DNA from: Liolophura sinensis
Taxonomy: Eukaryota > Mollusca > Polyplacophora > Chitonida > Chitonidae
Direction of reading: 5' to 3'
Assembly: GCF_032854445.1 (NCBI RefSeq)
Contig: NC_088307.1
Span: 9,746,017 to 9,810,016, forward strand
DNA: 64,000 nt
In this document: positions 12,878 through 24,523 of the stretch, piece after piece
Numbering within the stretch: the first letter of the stretch is position 1
How the letters are laid out: every line of letters starts with the position of its first letter
Program-made: the position numbers and the translations under genes
Notes under the pieces: model-generated
Told to the model about the DNA's origin: nothing
The model's input: only the letters and a program-made list of their open reading frames with translations
Databases searched by the model: none

Positions 12878-13080
12878 GGTGCCTCCTTGGTCGAGGCTGT
12901 TAGCCTCCAGTGCAGCGCAATGACCCACGAATCTCTCACCAATACGGTCTCTCTCTCACCAATGCGTTTGCTGGAAGGGAAGCCTGCCAGCAACCTGTGG
13001 ATGGTCGTGGGTTTCCCCCTTTTTCTCTACCCGGTTTCCTCCCATCACAATACTGGCTGTCGTCTTACTTAAGAATGGTT
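12878..13080 (+). repeat. Degenerate SINE-1 copy
   Basis: Contains the head (gcctccttggtcgaggctgttag), a partly duplicated ctctcaccaat segment and the core cctgtggatggtcgtgggtt. The AATA tail has been lost. Confidence 0.75.
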
Positions 13081-13516
13081 GGTTCGACTAAGTTCTTTGG
13101 TATGCTATACAGGTGAAAACTAAAGTTAGAACCCAACAAAAAACTAATGTATATCTGTTTCTCGCTGCACAAAGTTCTTCGACCTTCAGCCACGCGCACA
13201 CACAGTCTATAGACCACTAAAGCGGATCGTCACTGGCGTGCACTGTGCTTTCGGCAATGTTGATTCTTCCCGATCCATACCACCAGAGGGCCGTTAAGGT
13301 CGAACGAGAGCCACCTTACGGCCGCGAGAGTATCTAAGGCCAACACTAACGGTTAGATTTCACACCTTTTCCAGCGGCATTTAGTGCTTACCCATGCAGT
13401 AGCAATCAAATATTTTGGATGATGTTGCATATATAGGTTCCACAGAGAACCAATTATGAGAGCAAAGAACCACGCGGTTCTCTGAAGAATCATGAAGAAC
13501 CAAGATTTCTGAGAGT

Positions 13517-13578
13517 GTATAAATGAAATATTCTTGAGTGTGGCATAAAACACCAATCAAATAAATAAATAAATAAAT
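13517..13578 (+). repeat. SINE-1 tail fragment
   Basis: Contains gtataaatgaaatattcttg through caccaatcaaataaataaat; a severely 5'-truncated copy. Confidence 0.8.
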
Positions 13579-14425
13579 ATAAGTTGATAATATTTTCCCA
13601 ATAAACAAAAACCACTCTGGTATGTACAAGTGAAATATCCTATGGCGTTAAGATCCATTGAATTGAATGGGGGTCAGATAACAAACACAACTTTTTCGAC
13701 CCGCAGGTGGATCTGATCAGCTGGATTTCTCAGACGTGCTGAAGTGTTAAGTGCGAAGATCTCGCACGAAGCGAGTTTCGACAAGTGACCGCGGATTTTT
13801 TGTCCTTACCCAAAACATTTGCGAACGATGGAGAGTGAAAACGACCGTATGCTACCGATCGGGAAAGCCCTGGCTCTCTAGCAGAAACTCGTTTCGTATC
13901 AGACCTGCTTTAGGTTATTGGAGATGACAACAACACCAGCAACAACAACAATTATGAAGTCCTATCGAGACACTCCACTTAATCTGTATCCACTTATCCT
14001 CATTTTTCAAAACCTTCGTAAATGGAATCAATCACATTTAATTATTTGAATTTTATCGTGTCATTTAATTAGAAATATTTATACTGTATGGTGTCACTGA
14101 CGTCTCTGTGACTTATTCTATCTTTCATGTGGATATTAACAAAATTTCAGTGTATTATGCACTACCAGTTATTAAGAGTCATTCTAACTGTAAAAGTATA
14201 GTTTACAGTCTGTAATAAGGACAATGCTCTGACGTCTTGTGTCCCCAACATAGCCATGATCGTATATGATCTATGAAGCCCATGTAAGAAGTCAGCTCTT
14301 TTCCGTTTAATGTGGTTTTAGTCTCCGCTTTTCTCTAGCTATGCACTGCATATATTTCATATTGCCGAATCGTGTACATATAAGACTATGACGTCATCTG
14401 TGCACAACATTGTCAGTTTCCATAC
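13579..14425. other. Gene-free stretch
   Basis: No ORF or repeat recognised, apart from a short CAACAACACCAGCAACAACAA-type run near 13930. Confidence 0.5.
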
Positions 14426-14439
14426 AACGTCGATTACGC

Positions 14440-14716
14440 AGGGGCCTCCGTGGCTCAGTCGGTTAGCGCGCTAGCGCAGCGTAATGACCCAGGAGCCTCT
14501 CACCAATGCGGTCGCTGTGAGTTCAAGTCCAGCTCATGCTGGCTTCCTCTCCGGCCGTAAGTGGGAAGGTCTGCCAGCAACCTGCGGATGGTCGTGGGTT
14601 TCCCCCGGGCTCTGCCCGGTTTCCACCCACCATAATGCTGGCCGCCGTCGTATAAGTGAAATATTCTTGAGTACGGCGTAAAACATCAATCAAATAAAAT
14701 AAATAAATAAATAAAT
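14440..14716 (+). repeat. SINE-1, full-length and young
   Basis: Best-preserved plus-strand copy: box A in tggctcagtcggttagcgcg, box B-like gagttcaagtccagc, core and aataaataaa tail. It is flanked by a 14-bp target-site duplication aacgtcgattacgc (14426-14439 and 14717-14730). Confidence 0.95.
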
Positions 14717-14730
14717 AACGTCGATTACGC

Positions 14731-15880
14731 TTTGTTTTCTCTTCTGCTTTGGTCTCCACTTTTGTTCAGGAGTTAATCATATATTTTTGTCATCCGTTTT
14801 GCGGATTAAAAAATAAGAAATACTACAAATCTGTATTTTCGTCTTTTGTAATTTCGGGTTACGTGGTTGAGTTGACGGGAACTATTTAGCGTATTTTTTA
14901 TGCTCGAACTTGAAACAAAGTTGAGTACAATGTAAAACATTTTGACAGCTGTGGAGGATGGAAACCTATTATATATGTTAGACTATATGTTTTTTTCCTT
15001 TAAATGTTAGAAATGAACATTTTGTAAGAATGCTTTGTAAATGTTGTACTTTTTGTAGTATTGTTGTAGTATTTATTTACTTGACTGGTGTTTTACGCCG
15101 TACTTAAGAATGTTTCACTCATATATACCATGGTATCACTGAATATGCATATTTTATGCCCAGCCGACGGTGCTGCAATGATCTCCGTGCAATAACCGAA
15201 TTCGTGATGGCAAAATTTTTGTGCAGGTTGACCTTCATGGATCTTGGCATCAAAGTTGAAATTCTGATCTTTGGTGCATAACATACGCATTGTCAATGAT
15301 GCTCATTGGTCGATGGCTTCTGCACAAAGGCTTCATCCTCCAAACGTAGGTTACATATATATTCCGTCAGTTATACAGCATGTATTTTTGTCTTTACCAT
15401 TCACTGAAATTACGGAACGATCGGAGTTAATGCCACACAGGCATTATTTCATCCTTTCGCTCGTGCAGTGTGTGAAATAACCATTAAACATCAACATTTT
15501 CTGACAATCACTGGGTTCGTCAACCTTACTTACCTGGTGCATCGTTGTCACAGCTGCAGGGATCGATTTCGCCATGTAAGTACAGGTAAGTATGTGGTAA
15601 GCTACTACATGAGGCACAAATATCACCTGGTGTACCAACTGTTAAATATTCTTGAAAAACCTTGAAAAAATAAGACCCACGAGAAAGGTATTAATTTAAT
15701 CAGCTGGATCCTTTAAAATGCTATACTGTTTGGCACGATGTGCATGCGAAGAAGAAATACCTGTAATTGGTTATTGTGGAATCAGCTGTGTCGAGATAGG
15801 CGATATTGACGTAAGAATACACAGATGGTCAAACAGGACGACAGCTAATTGAGAATTTAAGAAATCTTTAAATTACTCAG
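14731..15880. other. Upstream region of the tyrosine-rich gene
   Basis: Contains a SINE-1 tail in minus orientation at 15066-15128 and otherwise unique sequence with no recognisable exon. A weak TATA-like gatataaca lies near 15889, about 40 bases before the ATG at 15930; with no transcript data the promoter is a guess. Confidence 0.45.
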
Positions 15881-15929
15881 AAAATAGAGATATAACACTC
15901 AGTTCTGGAGGGTCGTCCAGTCTGGCAAC

Positions 15930-18900
15930 ATGAAGTCGTTTCTGCTTTTCCTTCTGGTGACCGTTCTTTGTAGAAGCCAAGCTGAGGTAAGTAGGTTTGT
16001 GAGAAATTTTGAATTATGGGCTATTATCACAAAACAACGTCGTTTTGAACAATAAAGCATTTTTGCACAGAATAAGAACATGTCTGTTAAAGGGAAGTAA
16101 TCTATAAAGCTAATAAATAAATCTTTTGTTGAAAATAGCTGTAAAATTTCTTTCCTCATTTCTGACCATTTGTGTTCTGTTTGGACAGTTTTAACCGTGT
16201 TTGTTTTAATTTGGATGTATTTGAGTTTTACGCCACCCACATAAAGTTCAAATTTTTCTTTGATCACTATCTTGTACACCTTATACGCACATTTCAAAAT
16301 TCGTTGATCAGTATGTTTTACACAACACGCACATTTCAAACTTTTCTTTCAACAGTATTTTACACAACATGCTCATTTCAAACTTTTCTTTCAACAATAT
16401 TTTACACAACAAACTAATTTCAAACTTTTCCGTTAACATTATCTTACACAACACGCGCATTCCAAACTTTTTCTTTTAACATTATCTTGCACTACGTGCA
16501 CATTTCAAACTTTTTCTTTCAACAGTATTTTATGTCATCCATCTATAAAAATTTTCCTGTGACCAATGCCATACACCACACGCTCATTTCAAGTTTTTGT
16601 TTAATCAGTGTTTCACACCAGACGCGTATTTCAAACATTTCTTTGAACAGTATCATACACAGCACGCTCATTTCAAACTCTTGTTTTAATATTATCTTGT
16701 ACAACATTCTCATTTCAAACTTTTCCTGTAACATTGTCTTACACAACCCGTGCATTTCAAACTTTTCTTTCAACAGTATCAGATTTCTTACACAATACAT
16801 GCATTTCAAAATTCTGAACAAGGACTGTTTCCCGCCACAATGCAGGCCACCGTGGTGTATTAAGTGAAACATACTATCCAAAAAAAGAAACGCATAGGTG
16901 TTTTGTTTTAGTTTAAAATGAAATAAATACATTTTGTCTTCATTTCATGAGCAAAATGTGTTTTAATATTGTTAATAGTCACAGTTAGCACACATTTTAG
17001 TCCTCAAAACATTTCTTGGTTGAAAATGTTGAGTTTGGAGGCCGTTTTTGGAAGAAGTAAAAAATACAGCACCACACTGCATCACGTGCAGTCTTACACG
17101 CCGAACTTACGCATGGAAAGCATGCAGTGTGTGACTATAAAACCGCAACTTCGGGCCGGAAATCGGCGTCTTTCAAGTGGTGTTTTCAAGCTGATTCAAC
17201 ATGCCGTCTTGACACTGTCACAAGAAATATTGCCATTGGAAGACTGCAAGCTGGAGAGTCCCAATCGTCCATTTCTAGGCGTCTACACGTCAGCCAGAGC
17301 GGCTTGCTGCCCGCTACAACAATACTGGGACAACAAATGACCGCCGGCGTTCAGGTCGACCACGTGTCACTACAGCAGCCCAAGATCGCTACATAAAGGT
17401 CCTCCATTTGCGTGATCGTTGTGCTACAGCTGAAAGCACAGCAGCCAGCATACCGGGAGTGAGGAGGATATCTGGTCAGACAGTGCGGAACAGGCTGAGG
17501 GAACATGGACTGAGAGCCAGGAGGCCCTATGTTGGGATCGTGCTGCGTCCTCACCATCGCGCCAATCGCCTCCGATGGTGTAACAACGTGACTGCATGGA
17601 ATCTACGCAACTGGCGACGCATTTGGTTCAGTGATGAGTCCAGATTCCTATTGCAGAGACGTGATGGTAGAAACCGGGTTTACAGACGTGCTCACGAACG
17701 TTATGCCCCTAACTGCGTACGCCAAGTGGACAGATTTGGTGGAGGGAGTGTGATGATGTGGGCAGCAATATCGTATACTGGTCGTACAAATCTTGTCCAC
17801 GTTCAGGGAAATCTTACGGCCGTACGCTACCGAGACACCATCCTGCAGTCACACCTCTTACCTGTCATTGACGTTCAGCGGGAGTTGTTCCAGCAGGACA
17901 ACGCCAGACCGCACACGGCACGTGTCACAAGGGACTTCCTCGCCGAAAACAATGTAAATGTGCTACCCTGGCCGTCCCGTTCCCCGGATCTTAACCCAAT
18001 TGAGCATCTGTCGGATGAACTTGATCGACGTCTACGCCAACGTCAACCTCAACCCCAAACGCTTCAAGAGCAAGTTGCATGTTTGCAGGAGGAGTGGCAG
18101 AACATTCCCCAGGCCTCTATCCAGCGTCTCATCCAGTCCATGACAAGGCGTGTCAGAACTGTTATTCGTGCCCGTGGTGGTCACAACAGATACTGACATT
18201 CCACTCAAGTGGGAGACTCATTGTGAGTGTCTTACCTCAAGTTGATGGCCTTGTTGTCTAGATATGGACCCTTCCTTAATCTGTGTAAAAAAATATTTGC
18301 AGAATAGCAATTCTTATTTAGTTATGCATAATTGAAAAGACTGCATCACCTCCGCAAAAAACCGGGCTATGCGTTTCTTTTTTTGGATAGTATATTCTTG
18401 AGTCCCGCGTAAAACCAACAATCAAATAAATAAATGGTAATCTGATCCCCACTGTCGTGTTTTGATTACAGGCAGCTGCTCTCAGCAGGGACGTCCGCCA
18501 AACGGGCACAGGTTAGTAACCCGGCCTTCCATCATACAGACTGTTTGTTGGGCCTTGGAGACAGTAAGCGGTCGTACGACTGTTTGTGCTCTCCGACGGT
18601 ATTTATTTAGTTATTTGATTGGTTTATTACGCCACATTCAAGAATATTTCACTTATACGTCGGCGGCCAACATTATGATGGGAGGAAACCGGGCAGAACC
18701 CGGGGAAACCCACGACCATCCGCTGGTTGCCAGAAGACCTCCCCACTTGCATCTGGAGAGGAAGCCAGCATGAGCTGGACTTGAACTCACAGCTACAGCA
18801 TTGGTGAGGGCTCCTAGGACGTTACGCTGCGCTAGTGCGCTAACCGACTGAGCCACGGAGACCCCCCTGTCATGGGGGGTCGAACATGGCGCATAACAAC

Positions 18901-21900
18901 AACAATCATGTTCATAAACAGCAATCACTATACTTTTGGGGGCTTTTTGCTAAAGAAGTCAATGTGTAATCGAAAATCCCGTTGATGTTGAAGTTGAAGT
19001 GGACCTTACTCAAATGCGGGTATTTCAAAGATACTTCTTTACCCATTCTTTCTTAATCAGAAAAAAAAGATAGGCTATTTACAACCAGTCAACCAGTCAC
19101 TGCGTTAAGACCTTCATGTTGAACGCCAAACGAGGAAGTTACAACTTCCTCTTTTAGAGTCTTAGGTGTGACTCGACCCAGGATACATCCTGGATGTATT
19201 TACCAACTGTGCTATCCGGGCTAGTGTAACAAGAATTGAAGCTTATTCTTTATTGATTATATTGATTATTAATATTCCCTTTTTCTAATTTATAATATAT
19301 AACTCCACGTAAATTATAAAACTTTGCTGCCACATTTTCTTCAGATGTGGAAGACCTCATCGATGTTTACCATCGTGCAAAATCGCTGAACGAAGATGCT
19401 CAAAACAAAGAATCACAAGCCGTGGATGACCTGATAAAATATATACAAACCAGTGTCTCGTCATACCATGGTAGCCCGTACTACTACAGCAGTCCGTACT
19501 ATTATAGCAGCCCATACTACTACAGCAGCCAGTACTACTACAGCAGCCGGTACTACTACAACAGCCCATACTACTACAGCAGCTCATATTACCATAGCGA
19601 CCGGCACTATTACAGCAGCTCGTACTACTACAGCAGCCCGCACTACTACAGCAGCTCATATTACCATAGCGACCGGCACTATTACAGCAGCTCGTACTAC
19701 TACAGCAGCCCGCACTACTACAGCAGCTCATATTACCATAGCGACCGGTACTATTACAGCAGCCCGTACTACTACACCAGCCCGCACTACTACAGCAGCC
19801 CATATTACTACAGCAGTCCGTACTACTACAGCAGTCCATACTACTGCAGAAGTCCCCAGTACTACAGCAGTCCATATTACTACAGCAGTCCGTATTACTA
19901 TAGCAGCCAGTATTACTACAGCAGCAGGTACTACTACAACAGCCCGTACTATTACAGCAGCCCGTACTACGACAGAAGTCCATACTACTACAGCAGCCAG
20001 TACTACGCTAGCAGTCCGTATTACTACAGCAGCAGGTACTACTACAGCAGCCCGTATTACTATAGCAGCCCGTATTACTACAGCAGCCCTAACTATTACA
20101 GCAACAGGTACTACTACAGCAGCAGGTACTATTACAGCAGCCCATACTACTACAGCAGCTCGTACTACTACAGCAGCCCTAACTACTACAGCAACAGGTA
20201 CTACTACAGCAGCAGGTACTATTACAGCAGCCCGTACTACTACAGCAGCTCGTACTATTACAACAGCCCGTATTACTACAGCAGCCCGTACTATTACAGC
20301 AGCAGGTACTACTATAGCAGCCCGTATTACAGCAGCAGTCCGTATTACAGCAGCAGTCCGTACTACTACAGTAGTCCATACTACTACAGCAGCCAGTACT
20401 ACTATAGCAGCCCGTATTACTACAGCACCTCATATTACCATAGCGACCGGTACTATTACAGCAGCCCGTACTATTACAGCAGCCCATACTACTACAGCAG
20501 CCGGTACTACTATAGCAGTCCGTATTACTACAGCAGTCTGTACTATTACAGCAGCCCTAACTACTACAGCAACAGGTACTACCACAGCAGCCCATATTAC
20601 TACAGCAGCAGGTACTACTACAGCAGTTCGTATTACTACAGCAGCCCGTACTATTACAGCAGCCCTAACTACTACAGCAGCAGGTACTACTACAGCAACT
20701 CCTACTATTACAACAGCCCGTATTACTACAGCAGCCCGTATTATTACAGCAGCAGGTACTACTACAGCAGCCCGTATTACTACAGCAGCCCGTACTATTA
20801 CAGCAGCCCATACTACTACAGCAGCCCGTATTACTACAGCAGCAGGTACTACTACAGCAACTCATATTACTATAGCAGCCCGTACTACTACAGCAACCCG
20901 TCCTACTACAGCAGTCCATACTACTACAGCAGCCAGTACTACTATAGCAGCCCGTATTACTACAGCAGCCCGTACTACTACAGCAGTTCGTATTACTACA
21001 GCAGCCCGTACTATTACAGCAGCCCTAACTACTACAGCAGCCCGTACTATTACAGCAGCCCTAACTACTACAGCAGCAGGTACTACTACAGCAGTCCGTA
21101 CTATTACAGCAGCCCGTATTACTACAGCAGCCCGTATTATTACAGCAGCAGGTACTACTACAGCAGTCCGTACTATTACAGCAGCCCTAACTACTACAGC
21201 AGCAGGTACTACTACAGCAGTCCGTACTATTACAGCAGCCCGTATTACTACAGCAGCCCGTATTATTACAGCAGCAGGTACTACTACAGCAGTTCATATT
21301 ACTACAGCAGCCCGTACTATTACAGCAGCCCGTACTACTACAGCAGCTCGTACTATTACAACAGCCCGTATTACTACAGCAGCCCGTATTATTACAGCAG
21401 CAGGTACTACTACAGCAGCCCGTATTACTACAACAGCCCATACTATTACAGCAGCCCATACTACTACAGCAGCCCGTATTACTACAGCAGCAGGTACTAC
21501 TACAGCAACTCATATTACTATAGCAGCCAGCACTACTATAGCAGCCCGTACTACGACAGAAGTCCATACTACTACAGCAGCCAGTACTACTATAGCAGCC
21601 CGTATTACTACAGCAGCCCGTACTACTACAGCAGTTCGTATTACTACAGCAGCCCGTACTATTACAGCAGCCCTAACTACTACAGCAGCAGGTACTACTA
21701 CAGCAGTCCGTACTATTACAGCAGCCCATACCACAACAGCAGCCCGTATTATTACAGCAGCCCGCACTACTACAGCAGCCCGTATTACTACAGCAGTCCG
21801 TACTACTACAGCAGTCAGTATTACTACAGCAGCCCGTACTACTACAGCAGCCCTAACTACTACAGCAGCTCGTACTACTACAGCAGCCCGTATTACTACA

Positions 21901-22865
21901 GCAGCCCGTATTACTACAGCAGCCCGTACTACTACAGCAGTTCGTATTACTACAGCAGCCCGTACTATTACAGCAGCCCTAACTACTACAGCAGCAGGTA
22001 CTACTACAGCAGTCCGTACTATTACAGCAGCCCATACTACAACAGCAGCCCGTATTATTACAGCAGTCCGTACTATTACAGCAGCCCATACTACAACAGC
22101 AGCCCGTATTATTACAGCAGCAGATACTACTACAGCAGCCCGTATTACTACAGCAGTCCGTACTACTACAGCAGTCAGTATTACTACAGCAGCCCGTACT
22201 ACTACAGCAGCCCTAACTACTACAGCAGCCCTAACTACTACAGCAGCAAGTACTACTACAGCAGCCCGTATTACTACAGCAGCCCGTATTACTACAGCAG
22301 CAGGTACTACTACAGCAGTTCGTATTACTACAGCAGCCCGTACTATTACAGCAGCCCTAACTACTACAGCAGCAGGTACTACTACAGCAGCCCGTATTAC
22401 TACAGCAGCCCGTATTACTACAGCAGCAGGTACTACTACAGCAGTTCGTATTACTACAGCAGCCCGTACTATTACAGCAGCCCTAACTACTACAGCAGTC
22501 CGTACTACTACAGCAGCCCTAACTACTACAGCAGCAGGTACTACTACAGCAGCCCGTATTACTACAGCAGCACATATTACTACAGCAGCAGGTACTACTA
22601 CAGCAGTTCGTATTACTACAGCAGCCCGTACTATTACAGCAGCCCTAACTACTACAGCAGCACGTATTATTACAGCAGCAGATACTACTACAGCAGCCCG
22701 TATTACTACAGCAGCCCGTACTACTACAGCAGTTCGTATTACTACAGCAGCCCGTACTACTACAGCAGCCCATACTACTACAGCAGCCCGTACTATTACA
22801 GCAGCCCGTACTACTACACCAGCGCGGATTACTACAACAGCCCGTTCGACTACAGCAGCTCTTAA
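15930..22865 (+). CDS. Secreted tyrosine-rich hexapeptide-repeat protein (three exons, ~1,205 aa)
   Basis: Exon 1 (15930-15986) encodes a classic signal peptide, MKSFLLFLLVTVLCRSQAE, and ends at GTAAGT. Exon 2 (18472-18511, 40 nt, acceptor ttgattacag, donor GTTAGT) adds AAALSRDVRQTGT plus one base. Exon 3 (19345-22865, acceptor ttttcttcag) continues in the matching phase with a short acidic, helix-like segment (VEDLIDVYHRAKSLNEDAQ) and then about 188 hexapeptides X-Y-Y-Y-S-S, where X is mostly P, also R, S or Q, and the first Y is sometimes N or H. It ends near SPFDYSSS and TAA. The 3,618 coding bases are divisible by three. I recognise no named family. The composition recalls proteins crosslinked through DOPA or dityrosine (byssal, cement, periostracal or eggshell proteins; plant extensins also have YYYSS-like runs). 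A structural extracellular role is inference. ATTAAA motifs lie at 22903 and 22917. Confidence 0.75.
16258..16822. repeat. 42-bp minisatellite in intron 1 of the tyrosine-rich gene
   Basis: About 13 imperfect units of 42 bp containing catttcaaacttttctttc followed by acagtattttacacaacac. The unit length is a multiple of three, so both strands show spurious open frames with 14-residue repeats. Confidence 0.9.
16824..16873 (+). repeat. SINE-1 fragment, left part, split by Tc1 element
   Basis: tttcccgccacaatgcaggc to aagtgaaacata is the SINE-1 core. It resumes at 18391 with tatattcttgagtcccgcgt, so one SINE was interrupted. Confidence 0.85.
16874..18390 (+). mobile_element. Tc1-type DNA transposon, 1.5 kb, with intact terminal inverted repeats
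   Basis: A perfect 24-bp inverted repeat starts CTATCCAAAAAAAG at 16874-16897 and ends at 18367-18390. A TA dinucleotide flanks each side (16872-16873 and 18391-18392), the target duplication of Tc1/mariner elements. It carries one transposase gene and lies inside a SINE-1 copy within intron 1 of the tyrosine-rich gene. Confidence 0.95.
17127..18196 (+). pseudogene. Tc1 transposase, DD34E, with one frameshift
   Basis: Cut-and-paste transposase. The N-terminal helix-turn-helix (AIGRLQAGESQSSISRRLHV) is read in the 17127 frame. From about 17290 the frame changes to that of the rest of the protein: GRPRV hook-like motif, second DNA-binding region (ISGQTVRNRLREHGL), catalytic core and stop at 18196. 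The catalytic triad is D in WFSDESRF, D in FQQDNARPHTA and E in SPDLNPIEH, with 34 residues between the last two, which fits Tc1 DD34E. The break falls right after SQS of the first helix-turn-helix, where a small deletion seems to have removed a few codons and shifted the frame. The catalytic core is otherwise open, so the copy is probably recent but dead. Confidence 0.92.
18391..18434 (+). repeat. SINE-1 fragment, right part
   Basis: tatattcttgagtcccgcgt then aaaccaacaatcaaataaataaa; the tail of the SINE interrupted by the Tc1 element. It lies about 38 bases before the 18472 splice acceptor. Confidence 0.85.
18599..18868 (-). repeat. SINE-1, near full length, in intron 2 of the tyrosine-rich gene
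   Basis: On the plus strand it runs from the tttatttagttatttgattg tail to the tRNA head (gcgctaaccgactgagccac). Minus-strand reading gives boxes A and B. Confidence 0.92.
19085..19222 (-). repeat. SINE-2 fragment with tRNA-like end
   Basis: Contains acgaggaagttacaacttcc, taggtgtgactcgacc and accaactgtgctatccgggc. Reading the minus strand, the last is a tRNA-like box A (gatagcacagttggta). It is a second tRNA-derived SINE family, unrelated in body to SINE-1. Confidence 0.85.
19473..22862 (+). repeat. 18-bp coding tandem array (~188 units)
   Basis: Unit close to ccgtactactacagcagc. T/C differences between units fall mainly at the third base of tyrosine codons (TAC/TAT), so they are silent in the Y-Y-Y-S-S frame but change T to I in the next frame. 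The array is also open in a second plus frame (T/A/R-rich) and over long minus-strand stretches (V/A/R-rich). I treat those as shadows. Confidence 0.95.
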
Positions 22866-23202
22866 CACTACAACAGTCCGTTCGACTACAGCGGCCCGCA
22901 CCATTAAAGATCCAACATTAAAAATACGACATGGGGTCTTCGTGACGTTTTACTTGAGAAGTTAGCAAAGCAGCAAATAACATACTATTCAATATTTCTC
23001 TGATTTGAACATTTATGCAATTTATTAATTTTGTTCAGTTTGTTATGTGGTTTTATCGATTTAATTAAGAATTTTCACCTAGAGGAGGGCTGTCAGACTT
23101 TATTCCTCAAGAAGGAAGTACCCAGGGTAAATAAATCGAATAAATGAATACATAAATCAATAAATAAAGAAATAAAAACTTGAGATCTTTGAATTTATTT
23201 AA

Positions 23203-23475
23203 CCCGTACTACTACAGCAGCTCATATTACTATAGCAGCTCGTACTATTACAGCAGCCCTAACTACTACAGCAGCAGGTAGTACTACAGCAGTCCGTACT
23301 ATTACAGCAGCCCGTATTACTACAGCAGCCCGTATTATTACAGCAGCAGGTACTACTACAGCAGTCCGTACTATTACAGCAGCCCGTACTATTACAGCAG
23401 CCCGTACTCTTGCAGCGGACCGTATTACTACAGCAGCAGTACGTATTATTACAGCAGCCATACCATAACCAGTGG
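23203..23475 (+). pseudogene. Detached relic of the tyrosine-rich repeat, broken by an in-frame TAG
   Basis: About 340 bp after the stop of the tyrosine-rich gene, another ~15 units of the same 18-bp repeat appear. The frame starting at 23204 gives PYYYSS units but contains TAG at 23279-23281, where other units have TAC in AGG-TAC-TAC. After it the frame continues through several units into SGAEIW. No splice acceptor was seen in front. It is probably a duplicated and decaying segment; it could be a second exon only if the TAG is a sequencing error. Confidence 0.7.
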
Positions 23476-23835
23476 AGCTGAGATATGGTTTACATCGATA
23501 CCTGTCACTTAACTCTGCATACAGAACATAACCTGTGGATCTGAGATATGATTTACATCGGTACCTGTCACTTAACGCTACATACAGAACATAACGTGTG
23601 GATCTGAGATATGGTTTACATCGGTACCTGTCACTTAACTCTGCATACATAACATAACCTGTGGATCTGAGATATGATTTACATCAGTACCTGTCACTTA
23701 ACTCTGCATACAGAACATAACCTGTGAATCTGAGATATGGTTTACATCAGTACCTGTCACTTAACGCTACATACAGAATATAACCTGTGGATCTGAGATG
23801 TGGTTTACATTGGCACCTTTCATTTGATGCTACAT
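23462..23835. repeat. 63-bp tandem repeat, six units
   Basis: Units contain aacctgtggatctgagatat then ggtttacatcggtacctgtc and acttaactctgcatacagaac. Successive ctgag words are exactly 63 bases apart (23478, 23541, 23604). The array directly abuts the relic repeat. Confidence 0.95.
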
Positions 23836-24523
23836 TAACATAACTTCTCCCCTATCAAGAGCTAAATGCGTTAGTTTTTGACTTGATTATGGCCAGCAAG
23901 TAAACGCAACAACGACGGAATCCGTCTTTTTGTTTTGTAGCGTGACAGATGTTCGGCGAGTGAACGATTCTATATATAGGGCGAAGACTTAATGCACACC
24001 TTCAATATCCAATCAAGAACAGATGAAAAAAAAGAACATCTAAGCTTCCATTTAATATTTATTGTTTACCAAACAAGAACAAAATCGCAAAAAAAAAAAC
24101 AAAACAAAAAACAAAACCAGTTACAATAACAACAAACAAGCAAAAAAAATGTTAACAAATCCTGTACGTTGTCTCTAACAGATGATCTGTGAGAAGATTC
24201 ACGTATTTCACAAAGTGTTACAAACTCTTGATGGTTTGAATGATACCAGCTTGTCCACATGTTTAATTTATTGATTTATTTGATTGGTGTTTTACGCTGT
24301 ACTCAAGACCATTCACGTATTCTATAACGACCTAAACACTGGACCAACTGGTTAAAAACTTCACTCTTTTTTGTGCAAAATCTGAATCTGTGTACAGTGT
24401 TTAGTTACCAAGACTTACAAAAAGTACGTAGTATGAGAGGAACTGATATTTACAAATCGCAACGTTGAATGATGTCGATACAGTCTCGCTGCGGTATTGT
24501 ATTTTAGTTTTAGTTATATTTTT
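23836..24523. other. Gene-free stretch with a SINE-1 tail
   Basis: A SINE-1 tail in minus orientation lies at 24264-24318. A-rich runs occur at 24085-24150. No exon was recognised. Confidence 0.5.

Noticed and set aside
14440..14530. Functional tRNA gene at the SINE head
   Set aside because: The pol III boxes are present but the sequence does not fold into a full tRNA and continues into the SINE body with a target duplication.
19460..22860. CRISPR-like regularity in the 18-bp array
   Set aside because: No spacers; it is a direct tandem coding repeat in a eukaryote.
21510..22904. 464-codon Val/Ala/Arg-rich minus-strand open frame
   Set aside because: Antisense reading of the same 18-bp repeat; no independent evidence.
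19453..22965. 1,170-codon Thr/Ala/Arg-rich open frame in the repeat array
   Set aside because: No signal peptide or splice phase leads into it, and unit variation is nonsynonymous there. It is a shadow of the tyrosine frame.
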